This document shows, one piece after another, positions 1-7,537 of a stretch of DNA of 15,766 nt (the first letter of the stretch is position 1; each line of letters begins with the position of its first letter). The notes under the pieces are model-generated. The model worked only from the letters and a program-made list of their open reading frames with translations. It had not been told where the DNA came from and made no database searches. The stretch spans positions 1 through 15,766 of the forward strand of contig JALGWB010000014.1 of the NCBI GenBank assembly GCA_025774405.1, read 5' to 3'. The position numbers and the translations under genes were made by a program. This stretch comes from a bacterium (GTDB lineage Bacteria; Arandabacterota; Arandabacteria; Arandabacterales; Arandabacteraceae).

Positions 1-366
1 ATCGAGCCTCATCCGCCGATATCCCATTCTACGTGCTTCATTGATGATTGCCTCTGCGAGTTTTCTCCCAATCCCTTTACGCCTGAATTGGGGACGGACG
101 TAAAGTCGCTTCATCTCACAGATTCCTTCCTCGAACTTCCTGAGACCAACACAACCAGCCAAGCTTGAGCCCACATAAGCAACGAGCAAGCTACCATCCG
201 GGGGTGCATAGTCGCCAGGCAGATCAGCAAGTTCCTTCGCAAAAGACTGGAAAGAAAGGTCGATACCGAGGGAGGTTGCATATTCCTCAAAAAGCTCTCG
301 AATTACTTCTATATCTACGCCCGCTGTCGATCGTATTGCAACTGCATTTTGTCGGGACTGAGGCAT
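1..366 (-). CDS. GNAT-family N-acetyltransferase, 3' end beyond window
   Basis: The minus strand stays open from an ATG at 366 to the window edge, giving 122 residues of an incomplete protein. The acetyl-CoA-binding motif A of the Gcn5-related N-acetyltransferase fold is visible: the strand MKRLYVRPQFR (residues 85-95) runs into RRKGIG (95-100), the Q/R-x-x-G-x-G/A pyrophosphate loop, followed by the helix KLAEAIINEARRMGY. Upstream lie an N-terminal helix (IRELFEEYA) and the beta strands LLVAYVGSSLAGCVGL typical of the fold. The protein should transfer an acetyl group from acetyl-CoA to an amine; the substrate cannot be read from the sequence. A GGGGGTGAG Shine-Dalgarno lies just upstream of the ATG, and a near-consensus promoter lies about 120 bases upstream. 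It is divergent from the yicC operon, so probably regulated separately. Family call is firm, specificity unknown. Confidence 0.88.
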   Translation of the reverse strand, partial: MPQSRQNAVAIRSTAGVDIEVIRELFEEYATSLGIDLSFQSFAKELADLPGDYAPPDGSLLVAYVGSSLAGCVGLRKFEEGICEMKRLYVRPQFRRKGIGRKLAEAIINEARRMGYRRMRLD

Positions 367-486
367 GATCTCTCACCCCCGTTCAACTGCTTGTGCCCAG
401 GTGACTACCGGTTATCTGGCAAGTGGCAACGTAATCTTCACGGTGTGTTGAGCTGGTTATCGGGACATTCGAGCATCGTCGAGATC

Positions 487-515
487 ATTATGCCCTTCTC
501 GAGGCAACGTGTCAA
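487..515 (-). promoter_or_regulatory. Sigma-70-type promoter for the GNAT gene
   Basis: Read on the minus strand, a perfect TTGACA (-35, positions 515-510) is followed after 17 bases by CATAAT (-10, positions 492-487), a 5/6 match to TATAAT. Transcription would begin near 480, leaving a leader of roughly 115 bases before the GNAT ATG at 366. Boxes and spacing are read directly; activity is inferred. Confidence 0.62.
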
Positions 516-544
516 CTGCTGGATCTGTCTCGCAATCGATTTGA

Positions 545-573
545 TTGACAGCACTTCATTTTGGGTTTATTCT
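545..573 (+). promoter_or_regulatory. Sigma-70-type promoter for the yicC operon
   Basis: A perfect TTGACA (545-550) is followed by a 17-base spacer and TATTCT (568-573), a 4/6 match to the -10 consensus. Initiation would fall near 580, about 78 bases before the yicC start codon. The inverted repeat CAATT-AA-AATTG (574-585) lies immediately downstream, across the predicted start site, and could be an operator or chance AT-rich symmetry. The -35 boxes of this promoter and the minus-strand promoter are about 30 bases apart. Confidence 0.58.
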
Positions 574-657
574 CAATTAAAATTGGGATGCGGGGTGGGG
601 CGCTCAGTAGTCCCTCCTTTGGATAACTACAGAAAAGGCAATTCGAGGGATGCGAAG

Positions 658-1536
658 TTGATCCGCAGCATGACAGGGTATGGTCGGGGCGAAATCGAAG
701 AGAAGGGGGTGAGAATCACTGTTGAGTTAAGGTCTTTTAACAATCGGTTCCTCGAAATCACAATGAAGCTTCCCAGGTTCTTGACCCCACTGGAGTCAGA
801 AGTAAAGAACATGATCCACACAAGAATCTCAAGGGGCAGGATCATTGCAAATATAGGTTGGGATGAGTCCGAAGGACTTGGGGAGAGCATCAAACTCGAC
901 GAGGAAGTTGCAGATCGCTACTATTCACTTTTTCAAAATCTCAAGCAACGCTATGGCCTCCCTGGTGAGGTAGATCTTCAAACTTTCGCCATGTTGCCTG
1001 ACCTTTTCAAACGTGAAGCTGAGGAATGGGAACCAGCCGAAGCCTTGCCCTTTGTCATGGAGGCACTTTCGATTGCTCTGGATGATCTCATGGAGATGAA
1101 GGAGCGGGAAGGTGAGGCAATAGCAGGCGACATAGCAAGCCGTATGGATGCAACCCTGGCATACCTTGAAAACATAGAAAGTCGGCTACCCCAGCGAGTC
1201 GATGAGCTTCGCCAGCGGCTGAAGACAAGGCTTGCTGAGATATGTGATCAGAGCAACTGTGATGAAGCCCTGCTTGCCCAGGAGGTCGTGCTTTTTGCAG
1301 AGCGTTCTGATTTTACGGAGGAGTGCGTTCGCTATCGGGTTCATCTCGAGAATTTCAAACGCTATCTAATCGAGGGAGGTGTAGTTGGACGAAAGTTAAA
1401 TTTCCTGCTTCAGGAAATGGCAAGAGAGGTCAATACGATGGGCGCTAAGGCAGCTGATGCAACGGTGTCGAGCAATGTCGTATTGATAAAGGAAGAATTG
1501 GAGAAGATCAGAGAACAGGTGCAGAATATCGAGTAA
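658..1536 (+). CDS. yicC: YicC/YloC family endoribonuclease
   Basis: The 292-residue product matches the YicC family, about 290 residues in E. coli and B. subtilis. The start is taken as TTG at 658 because the family begins M-I-R-S-M-T-G-Y-G, a GAGGGA Shine-Dalgarno (645-650) sits 7 bases upstream, and the open frame further upstream encodes nothing family-like. Characteristic segments are the N-terminal SMTGYGRGE, the ELRSFNNRFLE segment (usually VNHR/NNRY-like), a helical centre, and a C-terminal GRKLNFLLQEMAREVNT with NTMGAKAAD. YicC proteins are metal-dependent endoribonucleases implicated in RNA turnover and stationary-phase fitness. It is first in the plus-strand operon, 13 bases before remA, the order common in Firmicutes and several deep-branching phyla. 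Family assignment is very secure; the exact start is likely but not proven. Confidence 0.95.
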   Translation: MIRSMTGYGRGEIEEKGVRITVELRSFNNRFLEITMKLPRFLTPLESEVKNMIHTRISRGRIIANIGWDESEGLGESIKLDEEVADRYYSLFQNLKQRYGLPGEVDLQTFAMLPDLFKREAEEWEPAEALPFVMEALSIALDDLMEMKEREGEAIAGDIASRMDATLAYLENIESRLPQRVDELRQRLKTRLAEICDQSNCDEALLAQEVVLFAERSDFTEECVRYRVHLENFKRYLIEGGVVGRKLNFLLQEMAREVNTMGAKAADATVSSNVVLIKEELEKIREQVQNIE

Positions 1537-1549
1537 TGGGGGTGACACC

Positions 1550-1801
1550 TTGAAAGGTCATCTTATCAATATAGGCTTCGGCAATGTTGTCGCCAGTCAT
1601 AGAATCGTTGCTATTATCACCCCAGGATCCTCACCAATCCGGAGACTCAAAGATCATGCTCGCAAGGCTGGGAAGCTTGTTGATGCAACCCAGGGTCGCC
1701 GAACGCGTTCTATAATAGTGATGGACAGTGACCATGTAGTGCTTTCTGCCATCGGTGCAGAGACAATAACTCAGCGGCTTGAGAAAGTCAGCGGAGTATG
1801 A
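1550..1801 (+). CDS. remA: RemA/DUF370 family DNA-binding regulator
   Basis: This 83-residue protein matches the RemA (extracellular matrix regulatory protein A, DUF370) family along its whole length: INIGFGNVV, an ITPGSSPIRR segment, ATQGRRTRS and VMDSDHVVLSAI are the conserved blocks. In B. subtilis RemA is a DNA-binding activator of matrix and osmoprotection genes that assembles into rings using its basic face; here that face is represented by RRLKDHARK and GRRTR. The start is TTG at 1550, preceded by GGGGGTGA (1538-1544 region). It lies between yicC and gmk, the standard location for this family. No other DNA-binding domain is present. The targets in this organism are unknown; many bacteria carrying it do not form a Bacillus-type matrix. 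Confidence 0.94.
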   Translation: MKGHLINIGFGNVVASHRIVAIITPGSSPIRRLKDHARKAGKLVDATQGRRTRSIIVMDSDHVVLSAIGAETITQRLEKVSGV

Positions 1802-1802
1802 G

Positions 1803-2447
1803 ATGAACAAGCCACGCATAGTATCATTCCCAATTGTTGTTTCAGGACCATCCGGCGTGGGCAAGACAACGCTTTGCCACGGGCTCTTGAAGATGGACAC
1901 CCACCTGGCTTTCTCAATTTCCGCAACCACCCGTCCACCGAGATCGAACGAGATAGATGGCAAGGACTATTTCTTTGTGAAGCCTGATGAGTTTGAACGA
2001 ATGAAAACTGAACAGCAGCTTGCCGAGTGGGCTCTTGTCCACGGTCACTATTACGGGACACCCAAAAAGTGGCTCGATGAACAGCTTGAGCGCGGGATAA
2101 GTATTCTGCTTGATATCGATGTTCAGGGTGGTGTCCAGATAATGGAATCCTATCCAGAAAGCGTCTCAATCTTCGTTGTTCCACCGACTTTCAAAGTTCT
2201 TGAGGAAAGATTGCGCAAGCGGGGTAGCGAGACTGAAGATGCTTTGAGATTGCGTCTCGAGAATGCACTCAGTGAGATGGAATTCATCACAAGTTATGAT
2301 TATGTCGTGGTCAATGACACAGTGGATGAGGCAGTCGCAAGGATGCATGGCATAGTCACAGCCGAGCGATTGAAACAGAAGCGCATTCTCGAGGGAATCA
2401 CCTGGCGTCAGCTTATTGGTCTTGATGAGAGGGAGGTGAAGACTTGA
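1803..2447 (+). CDS. gmk: Guanylate kinase
   Basis: The product phosphorylates GMP to GDP with ATP, a required step in cytoplasmic GTP/dGTP supply. The 214-residue length fits the family (207 in E. coli). The P-loop GPSGVGKTT is at residues 15-23, after a short strand. The GMP-binding region shows SATTRPPRSNEIDGKDYFFV, EWALVHGHYYGTP and the LLDIDVQGG segment that forms Walker B. The C-terminal lid carries RLRKRGSETEDALRLRLENA. The start is ATG at 1803, one base after the remA stop, with a GGAG about 6 bases upstream; an upstream in-frame TTG would add eight residues inside remA and is less likely. The 3' end overlaps rpoZ by four bases. Confidence 0.97.
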   Translation: MNKPRIVSFPIVVSGPSGVGKTTLCHGLLKMDTHLAFSISATTRPPRSNEIDGKDYFFVKPDEFERMKTEQQLAEWALVHGHYYGTPKKWLDEQLERGISILLDIDVQGGVQIMESYPESVSIFVVPPTFKVLEERLRKRGSETEDALRLRLENALSEMEFITSYDYVVVNDTVDEAVARMHGIVTAERLKQKRILEGITWRQLIGLDEREVKT

Positions 2448-2707
2448 GAAACACCGACAAAGACGAGCAACCTGTGATCGATAGGGAACAACTCCTCAAA
2501 CGGGCTTCAAGCCTCTACGAGGCCGTTGTCGCCATGTCAAAGGAAGCCAGACGGCTCAATGCTGTTCCTGGCGTCTACCTTGGTGATGACGAGAAGCCAA
2601 TACCAAGAGCGGTGGAGAATTTTGTTGAGGGGAGGGTCGAATACGAGGTCGAGGAGCCAAAACCAAAACCCAAACCAAAGACCAGGCGTCGAAGATCTCC
2701 GAAATGA
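2444..2707 (+). CDS. rpoZ: DNA-directed RNA polymerase omega subunit
   Basis: This 87-residue protein is the probable omega subunit, which helps assemble and stabilise the beta-prime subunit of RNA polymerase. Evidence is the SLYEAVVAMSKEARRLN helix, matching the omega helix with its ARR-N signature, the downstream KPIPRAVENFVEGRVEYE, matching the family's P-x-x-x-A-x-x-E-x-x-x-G-K/R pattern, and the position directly after gmk. Translation starts at TTG 2444, overlapping the gmk stop as TTGA, with a strong GGGAGGTGA 5 bases upstream, so it is probably translationally coupled to gmk. The C-terminus ends in an unusual KP-repeat and polyarginine tail (about residues 72-87) that is not part of the core family. 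Omega is short and divergent, so confidence is slightly lower than for its neighbours. Confidence 0.87.
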   Translation: MRNTDKDEQPVIDREQLLKRASSLYEAVVAMSKEARRLNAVPGVYLGDDEKPIPRAVENFVEGRVEYEVEEPKPKPKPKTRRRRSPK

Positions 2708-3888
2708 GAGTATTGATAGGTGTAACAGGTTCAATCGCAGCCTATAAGGCAGCCGAGGTTGTGAGCTTACTTGTTAAGGCTGGTGCTGAAGTTTCGGTCG
2801 TGATGACTCAGCATGCAAGCCACCTGATTGGTGAGGCCACCTTCCGCGGCTTAACAGGCAACGAAGTTAGAGTCGATCTCTTCGAATCTGGCACAAAACG
2901 CCCGATACATATCGAGATTGCCACCCAACATGATGTGATAGCTATCGTGCCTGCAACTGCCAATGTGATTGGCAAAATCGCAAATGGCATCTGTGATGAC
3001 CTGCTTACAACAGTGGTGCTTTCAAGCAAAGTCCCCCTGATTGTTGCACCTGCCATGAACGAGGCGATGTATCTCAGCACTGCTGTTCAGGAGAATCTGG
3101 CAAAGCTCAGGCAGAGGGGATGCCACATCGTTGAACCTGAAACTGGATGGCTGGCATGCGGTCAAGAAGGGAAGGGACGGCTTGCATCTTCTGAGAAGAT
3201 CGTTGAGATCATAAAGGAGGTCGTAAGGAGGACACTGGATCTTAAGGGCAGGAAAGTGGTCGTGAGTGGTGGGCCAACACTTGAAGCGATCGACGCCGTT
3301 AGATTCATCTCCAACAGATCAAGTGGCAAGATGGCGGTTTCCCTCGCTGCCGAAGCATCATCAAGAGGTGCCGAGACGGTACTGGTCACGGGTCCAATAT
3401 CGGTAGCGTATCCGTGTAGTGTGAAGGTTGTCGAAGTCGAAACAGCTCAAGAGATGAGAACTGCAATCCTTCAAGAATGGCAGGATGTTGATTGCCTGAT
3501 TATGGCTGCAGCGGTCTGCGATTTCAAACCCAGGCAGGTATTTGATGGCAAACTACCGAGAAGCCGAGGCCTCAGGCTTGAGCTCGAACCCAACCCTGAC
3601 ATCCTGGCTGAGATCTCAGCTGATAAGGGACGTCGGGTGATTGTCGGATTTGCAGTCGAGACTGAAGATGAGATTGAACGTGGTAAAGCCAAACTTGCTG
3701 CCAAGGGGCTTGATTATCTAATGGTCAACAATCCGCTTGCCGAGGGAGCGGCCTTTGGCAGCGACACCAATAGGGGCTATCTCATAGATAAGCACGGCAA
3801 GGTCGAGGAGATACCCCTTATGACAAAGCGTGAACTGGCTCGCAAGATTCTCGATAAAGTGGCTGCTCAGCTCAGTTCGATCGACTAA
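2704..3888 (+). CDS. coaBC: Bifunctional phosphopantothenoylcysteine decarboxylase/synthetase
   Basis: This 394-residue fusion performs two successive steps of coenzyme A synthesis: joining 4'-phosphopantothenate to cysteine (CoaB, C-terminal) and decarboxylating the product (CoaC, N-terminal, FMN-dependent). The CoaC half (about 1-175) shows GVTGSIAAYK, the active-site His69 in PIHIEIA, PATANVIGKIANG, the PAMN motif with Asn119, and the substrate-loop Cys152 in ACGQEGKGRL. The CoaB half (from about 184) shows SGGPTLEAIDAVRFISN with Asn204, SSGKM, and DFKPRQ...GKLPR. Two common family residues differ: the usual IDPVR reads IDAVR and SSGKMG reads SSGKMA. The gene overlaps rpoZ by ATGA. In Firmicutes priA often follows; here a UDG gene does. 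Confidence 0.96.
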   Translation: MRVLIGVTGSIAAYKAAEVVSLLVKAGAEVSVVMTQHASHLIGEATFRGLTGNEVRVDLFESGTKRPIHIEIATQHDVIAIVPATANVIGKIANGICDDLLTTVVLSSKVPLIVAPAMNEAMYLSTAVQENLAKLRQRGCHIVEPETGWLACGQEGKGRLASSEKIVEIIKEVVRRTLDLKGRKVVVSGGPTLEAIDAVRFISNRSSGKMAVSLAAEASSRGAETVLVTGPISVAYPCSVKVVEVETAQEMRTAILQEWQDVDCLIMAAAVCDFKPRQVFDGKLPRSRGLRLELEPNPDILAEISADKGRRVIVGFAVETEDEIERGKAKLAAKGLDYLMVNNPLAEGAAFGSDTNRGYLIDKHGKVEEIPLMTKRELARKILDKVAAQLSSID

Positions 3889-3911
3889 GCACAATGGATT
3901 GGGGACCAGCA

Positions 3912-4607
3912 ATGAGTGGAAATAATGCAGATCTGAAAAAGGAGCTGTGTAATCTGCTAAGCCTCATGGAGGCCTGTGGTATCACTGAGATATACCTTCC
4001 GGAGTCAAACGCCGATTCCAGGCCTCCACTTGAGAGTCTCAGTCAGATGGTTGACAGTTGCAAAAGGTGTGATCTGCACAAGACCAGAACCAACCCTGTC
4101 TTTGGCGAGGGAAACCCGAGGGCGAGATTGATGTTTGTCGGTGAAGGCCCTGGGAGGGATGAAGATCTTCAGGGACGCCCCTTTGTTGGCAAGGCAGGGA
4201 TGCTGCTTACCAGGATAATCAGAGCAATGGGATTGTCTCGTGATGAAGTCTATATTGCCAACGTAGTTAAGTGTCGTCCCCCGGGCAATCGTAATCCCGA
4301 GCTCGATGAGATAGTCGAATGCCTTCCCTATCTGGAAAGGCAAATTGAAATAATCAAGCCCGAGATTATCTGTGCCCTGGGATCAGTGGCAGCCCAGACC
4401 CTGACGGGAAAACGTGCAGGCATAACCTCCTTGCGAGGTAAGTTTCATGAGTATCTTGGCATTCCTGTGATGCCGACATTTCATCCTGCCGCTTGCCTAC
4501 GCAAGCCAATGATCAAGAAACTTGTTTGGGAGGATGTAAAACAGATAATGCAATTCCTGGGACTACCAATACAGGGAGTGATGAATAATGGCGCAAGTAA
4601 GAGCTAG
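3912..4607 (+). CDS. Family 4 uracil-DNA glycosylase with [4Fe-4S] cluster
   Basis: The 231-residue product should excise uracil from DNA, starting base-excision repair of deaminated cytosine. Family-4 hallmarks are all present: motif 1 GEGPGRDED (77-85) followed by QGRPFVGKAG, the KCRPPGNRNPE block (120-130), and the C-terminal HPAACLR. Cys50 and Cys53 (CKRC), Cys121 and Cys137 are in the positions of the four iron-sulfur ligands. Start choice: ATG 3912 has GGGGA 6-7 bases upstream, whereas the in-frame ATG at 3894 has no Shine-Dalgarno and would add six residues. The N-terminal 40 residues, before the cluster, are helical and poorly conserved. The 3' end overlaps dnaB by 20 bases, which suggests translational coupling. 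Family-4 enzymes are common in thermophiles but not restricted to them. Confidence 0.93.
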   Translation: MSGNNADLKKELCNLLSLMEACGITEIYLPESNADSRPPLESLSQMVDSCKRCDLHKTRTNPVFGEGNPRARLMFVGEGPGRDEDLQGRPFVGKAGMLLTRIIRAMGLSRDEVYIANVVKCRPPGNRNPELDEIVECLPYLERQIEIIKPEIICALGSVAAQTLTGKRAGITSLRGKFHEYLGIPVMPTFHPAACLRKPMIKKLVWEDVKQIMQFLGLPIQGVMNNGASKS

Positions 4608-5976
4608 CGCTGATCAGATTCCACCACAAGCAATAGATGCTGAGATGGCAGTCCTCGGCGCAATGATGCTCGACAGAGATGCGATTGCCAAGGCTCTTGA
4701 GATACTTGATGAATCATGTTTCTATCTCAGCCAGCATGCCAAGATTTTCAGCTGCATCATATCCATCTATGACCGCAATGAAGCTGTCGATCTAATTACA
4801 CTTACCGAGGAACTCAGGAAAAGAGGTGAACTTGAGGCACTTGGCGGAGCTGTATACCTTGAGAATCTCTTGAGTAGCGTCGCAACATCGGCGAACATTG
4901 AACACCACGCCAAGATAGTGCTTGAAAAATCAACCCTGCGGAAGCTCATCGACGCCTCAACCCAAATCATTCGTGATGCCTATGATGGGCAGATGGAGGT
5001 CAGCGAGCTCATTGACCGGGCTGAGCGAAAGATATTCTCCATATCGGATTCGAAACTCAGGCAGGGCTTTGTTGCAATGCAGGATATTGTCAAGGATAGT
5101 TTCGAAACGGTTGAGCAGCTCTATCAGCAGAAAAGGTATGTGACCGGCTTGGAGACCGGCTTTAAGGATCTCGATACCAAAACCAGTGGCTTGCAACGCG
5201 GTGAGTTCATCGTTGTGGCTGGAAGACCTTCGATGGGGAAGACGGCATTTGCATTGAACATAGCTGCCCACGTGGCCATACGCCATAAGATCCCCGTTGC
5301 TATCTTCAGTCTCGAGATGACCAAGGAACAGCTTATGCTTCGTATGCTTTGCTCTGAGGCGAGGGTCAAGTCAGAAAGCGTGCGCCGTGGCTATGTCAGC
5401 AAGCAGGATTGGGGAAGGCTGACAACGGCTGCTGGTATCCTGCACGATGCTCCCATCTTTATCGACGATAGTCCGGATCTCAGCGTGCTGGAGATGAGAG
5501 CTAAGACACGAAGGCTCAAATCCGAAGTTGATCTGGGACTCGTGATCGTTGACTATATGCAGCTCGTAAGAGGTCATGGAAAGGCTGAGAACAGGCAGCA
5601 GGAGATATCACATATATCGAGATCGTTGAAGGCACTTGCCAAGGAGCTGAACATTCCAGTTGTTGCCCTTTCGCAGCTTTCAAGGGCAGTTGAACAGCGT
5701 GAGCGTAAAGAGAAGCGGCCAATCCTTTCAGATCTGAGAGAATCAGGAGCAATCGAACAGGATGCCGATGTTGTATTGTTCATCTACAGGTCAGCCTTTT
5801 ACAAGCACAAGGATGAGATGGAACCGGACATGATTGACCAGGAGCAGCTCGAGGAGAAGCGTCATGCCGAAGTGATAATCGGCAAACAACGAAATGGACC
5901 TACTGGCAAGGTTGAGCTTCTCTTCTTCCAGGAGTACACACGCTTCGAAGACAAGTCCCGTATCGATACCGAGTGA
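4588..5976 (+). CDS. dnaB: Replicative DNA helicase DnaB
   Basis: DnaB is the hexameric 5'-3' helicase that unwinds DNA at the replication fork and contacts primase. The 462-residue length is normal. The N-terminal domain begins with PPQAIDAEMAVLGAMMLD, the linker spans about 150-185, and the RecA-like domain carries Walker A GRPSMGKTA (212-220), FSLEM, the Walker B-like LVIVDYMQL, the LSQLSRAVEQR segment, LRESGAIEQDADVVLFIYR, and the C-terminal GKQRNGPTGKVELLFFQEYTRF. No intein is present at the usual P-loop insertion points. The start is ATG 4588, inside the end of the UDG gene, with AGGGAGTG (4572-4579) upstream. Its place between a repair glycosylase gene and a lipid-transport operon differs from the classical rplI-dnaB or dnaB-alr settings. 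Confidence 0.97.
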   Translation: MAQVRASADQIPPQAIDAEMAVLGAMMLDRDAIAKALEILDESCFYLSQHAKIFSCIISIYDRNEAVDLITLTEELRKRGELEALGGAVYLENLLSSVATSANIEHHAKIVLEKSTLRKLIDASTQIIRDAYDGQMEVSELIDRAERKIFSISDSKLRQGFVAMQDIVKDSFETVEQLYQQKRYVTGLETGFKDLDTKTSGLQRGEFIVVAGRPSMGKTAFALNIAAHVAIRHKIPVAIFSLEMTKEQLMLRMLCSEARVKSESVRRGYVSKQDWGRLTTAAGILHDAPIFIDDSPDLSVLEMRAKTRRLKSEVDLGLVIVDYMQLVRGHGKAENRQQEISHISRSLKALAKELNIPVVALSQLSRAVEQRERKEKRPILSDLRESGAIEQDADVVLFIYRSAFYKHKDEMEPDMIDQEQLEEKRHAEVIIGKQRNGPTGKVELLFFQEYTRFEDKSRIDTE

Positions 5977-5983
5977 CCGCCAC

Positions 5984-6769
5984 ATGAACCTAGTCGGATA
6001 CATTGGCAAAAGCGTCAGCTACTCGGTTGCTGAGGTTGGCGCTGTCTTCATTCTCCTGTGTGTGGCTGTTAAGCGCATACCCAAAGCAGTCAGGCAAAAG
6101 CATCTTGTGGTTGAGCAGATGCTCAAGATGGGCGTGGGTTCGATTCCACTTGTGCTGGTAACGTCGGTGTTTACAGGTGGCGTTGCCGCCGTTCAAGCTG
6201 CATATCAGTTTCAGAACTATGTGCCATTACGCTATCTGGGAAGTGTCATTGGTAAGTCGGTTGTGATTGAGCTTGGGCCTGTCCTCACAGCACTAGTCGT
6301 TGGGGGTCGAGTCGGAGCATCGATTGCAGCCGAGCTCGGCACCATGAAAGTCACTGAGCAGATAGACGCCCTCGAGACGCTTGCGATCGATCCAATCCGC
6401 TATCTGGTCACACCAAGATTGATTGCAGGTGTCATTATGCTCCCCATAATCACGATCTTCGCAGATTTCATAGCCATAATGGGAGGCTATATAGTCGCGC
6501 TTGTAGGATTGGGCATCAACACGCATGTCTATTTCACAAGTCTGAAGCTATTCCTTGGCGGTCTCGACATCTTCAGCGGGCTGATAAAGGCTGTCTTCTT
6601 CGGAATAATAATAGCGATGATGGGTTCACACCATGGACTCAAAACCGATGGCGGTGCCGAAGGAGTCGGTCTGGCAACAACCAGAGCTGTCGTTTCATCA
6701 TGCTTGCTTGTTCTCATAACTGACTATGTGCTTGCCTCATTGCTTTTCAGGGGGGTTTTTGCCGGCTGA
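5984..6769 (+). CDS. mlaE: MlaE-type lipid ABC transporter permease
   Basis: This 261-residue membrane protein (E. coli MlaE is 260) is the permease of an MCE-type ABC system that moves phospholipids between inner and outer membrane. Family blocks are SVFTGGVAAVQAAYQ, VIELGPVLTALVVGGRVGASI, the cytosolic coupling segment AAELGTMKVTEQIDALETL, IDPIRYLVTPR, and repeated hydrophobic helices (about residues 10-28, 50-66, 92-110, 143-170, 190-216, 235-256). Start ATG 5984 follows the dnaB stop by 7 bases and gives the family's usual N-terminus; the frame extends further upstream inside dnaB but that stretch is not MlaE-like. It is followed by the ATPase with a one-base TGATG overlap. Function is well supported; transport direction is not determinable here. 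Confidence 0.95.
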   Translation: MNLVGYIGKSVSYSVAEVGAVFILLCVAVKRIPKAVRQKHLVVEQMLKMGVGSIPLVLVTSVFTGGVAAVQAAYQFQNYVPLRYLGSVIGKSVVIELGPVLTALVVGGRVGASIAAELGTMKVTEQIDALETLAIDPIRYLVTPRLIAGVIMLPIITIFADFIAIMGGYIVALVGLGINTHVYFTSLKLFLGGLDIFSGLIKAVFFGIIIAMMGSHHGLKTDGGAEGVGLATTRAVVSSCLLVLITDYVLASLLFRGVFAG

Positions 6770-7533
6770 TGAACGACGTCATGATAGAGATTACAGATCT
6801 CACCAAGAGTTTCGGTGAGAATCAGGTACTCAAGGGTGTCAACCTGCGTGTCAATCGGGGTGAGACAGTTGTGGTCATGGGCCGAAGTGGTTGTGGCAAG
6901 AGCGTCTTGCTAAAGCATATAATTGGACTGATGAAGCCTGATGCCGGGCGAATCGTTGTTGATGGTATTGAAGTTACAGCCTTAGGCGGTGAAGAGCTCA
7001 TTGAGTTCAGAAAGCGTTTCGGAATGCTCTTTCAAGGCTCAGCGCTTTTTGATTCCCTCTCTGTTTGGGAAAACGTGGGGCTTGGGTTGCTGGAACATAC
7101 GGATCTCAGTGAGGAGCAGGTGCGAAGGATAGCACGAGAAAAACTTGAGCTCGTTGGTCTAAGTCAGGTTGACGATCTTCGCCCATCAGAGCTCAGCGGC
7201 GGGATGAAAAAGCGCGTTGGGCTGGCGAGAGCGATTGCGATGGATCCACCTGTCATCCTCTATGACGAGCCGACAACAGGGCTCGATCCAATCATGGCTG
7301 ATGTGATAAATCAGTTGATAAGGCGTCTGCAGGCAACACTTCAGATTACATCAATTGCGGTAACTCATGACATGAACAGTGCCATGAAAATAGGTGACAG
7401 GCTGGCGATGCTCTATGGTGGCCGAATCGTTTTTGAGGGTACACCTGAAGAAGTCAAGGCAACTGACAACGAGGTTGTTCGTCAGTTTGTCGAGGGTAGA
7501 GCTGAAGGTCCGATCCCCATTTATGAGGAGTAG
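6769..7533 (+). CDS. mlaF: MlaF-type lipid ABC transporter ATP-binding protein
   Basis: This is the ATPase partner of the preceding permease. The 254 residues carry Walker A GRSGCGKS (38-45), the Q-loop FQGSALFDSLSVWENV (from 88), the ABC signature ELSGGMKKRVGLARA (141-155), Walker B YDEPTTGLDP with catalytic Glu167, and the H-loop VTHDM with His200. FQGSALFDSL and SGGMKKR are characteristic of the Mla/MCE ATPase subgroup. The C-terminal extension (about 215-254) is short and ends PIPIYEE, like the family segment that contacts the second ATPase subunit. The start ATG overlaps the mlaE stop as TGATG; an internal ATG at 6781 is a possible alternative. The downstream mlaD completes the set, and no STAS-domain mlaB or periplasmic mlaC is present in the window. 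Confidence 0.96.
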   Translation: MNDVMIEITDLTKSFGENQVLKGVNLRVNRGETVVVMGRSGCGKSVLLKHIIGLMKPDAGRIVVDGIEVTALGGEELIEFRKRFGMLFQGSALFDSLSVWENVGLGLLEHTDLSEEQVRRIAREKLELVGLSQVDDLRPSELSGGMKKRVGLARAIAMDPPVILYDEPTTGLDPIMADVINQLIRRLQATLQITSIAVTHDMNSAMKIGDRLAMLYGGRIVFEGTPEEVKATDNEVVRQFVEGRAEGPIPIYEE

Positions 7534-7537
7534 ATCG

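Noticed and set aside
408..510. Short repeats in the GNAT leader: GGTTATC at 410 and 455, and GGCAACGT at 425 and 503.
   Set aside because: Seven- and eight-base matches are expected by chance in a region of this size, and the copies have no helical phasing or symmetry.
349..657. In-frame upstream extension of yicC by 103 codons.
   Set aside because: The added sequence has no YicC similarity and contains the promoters and the start of the divergent gene; TTG 658 with a Shine-Dalgarno and the family N-terminus fits better.
5100..5900. Possible intein in dnaB, a common insertion site.
   Set aside because: The P-loop and the downstream motifs are contiguous, and the 462-residue length is that of an intein-free DnaB.
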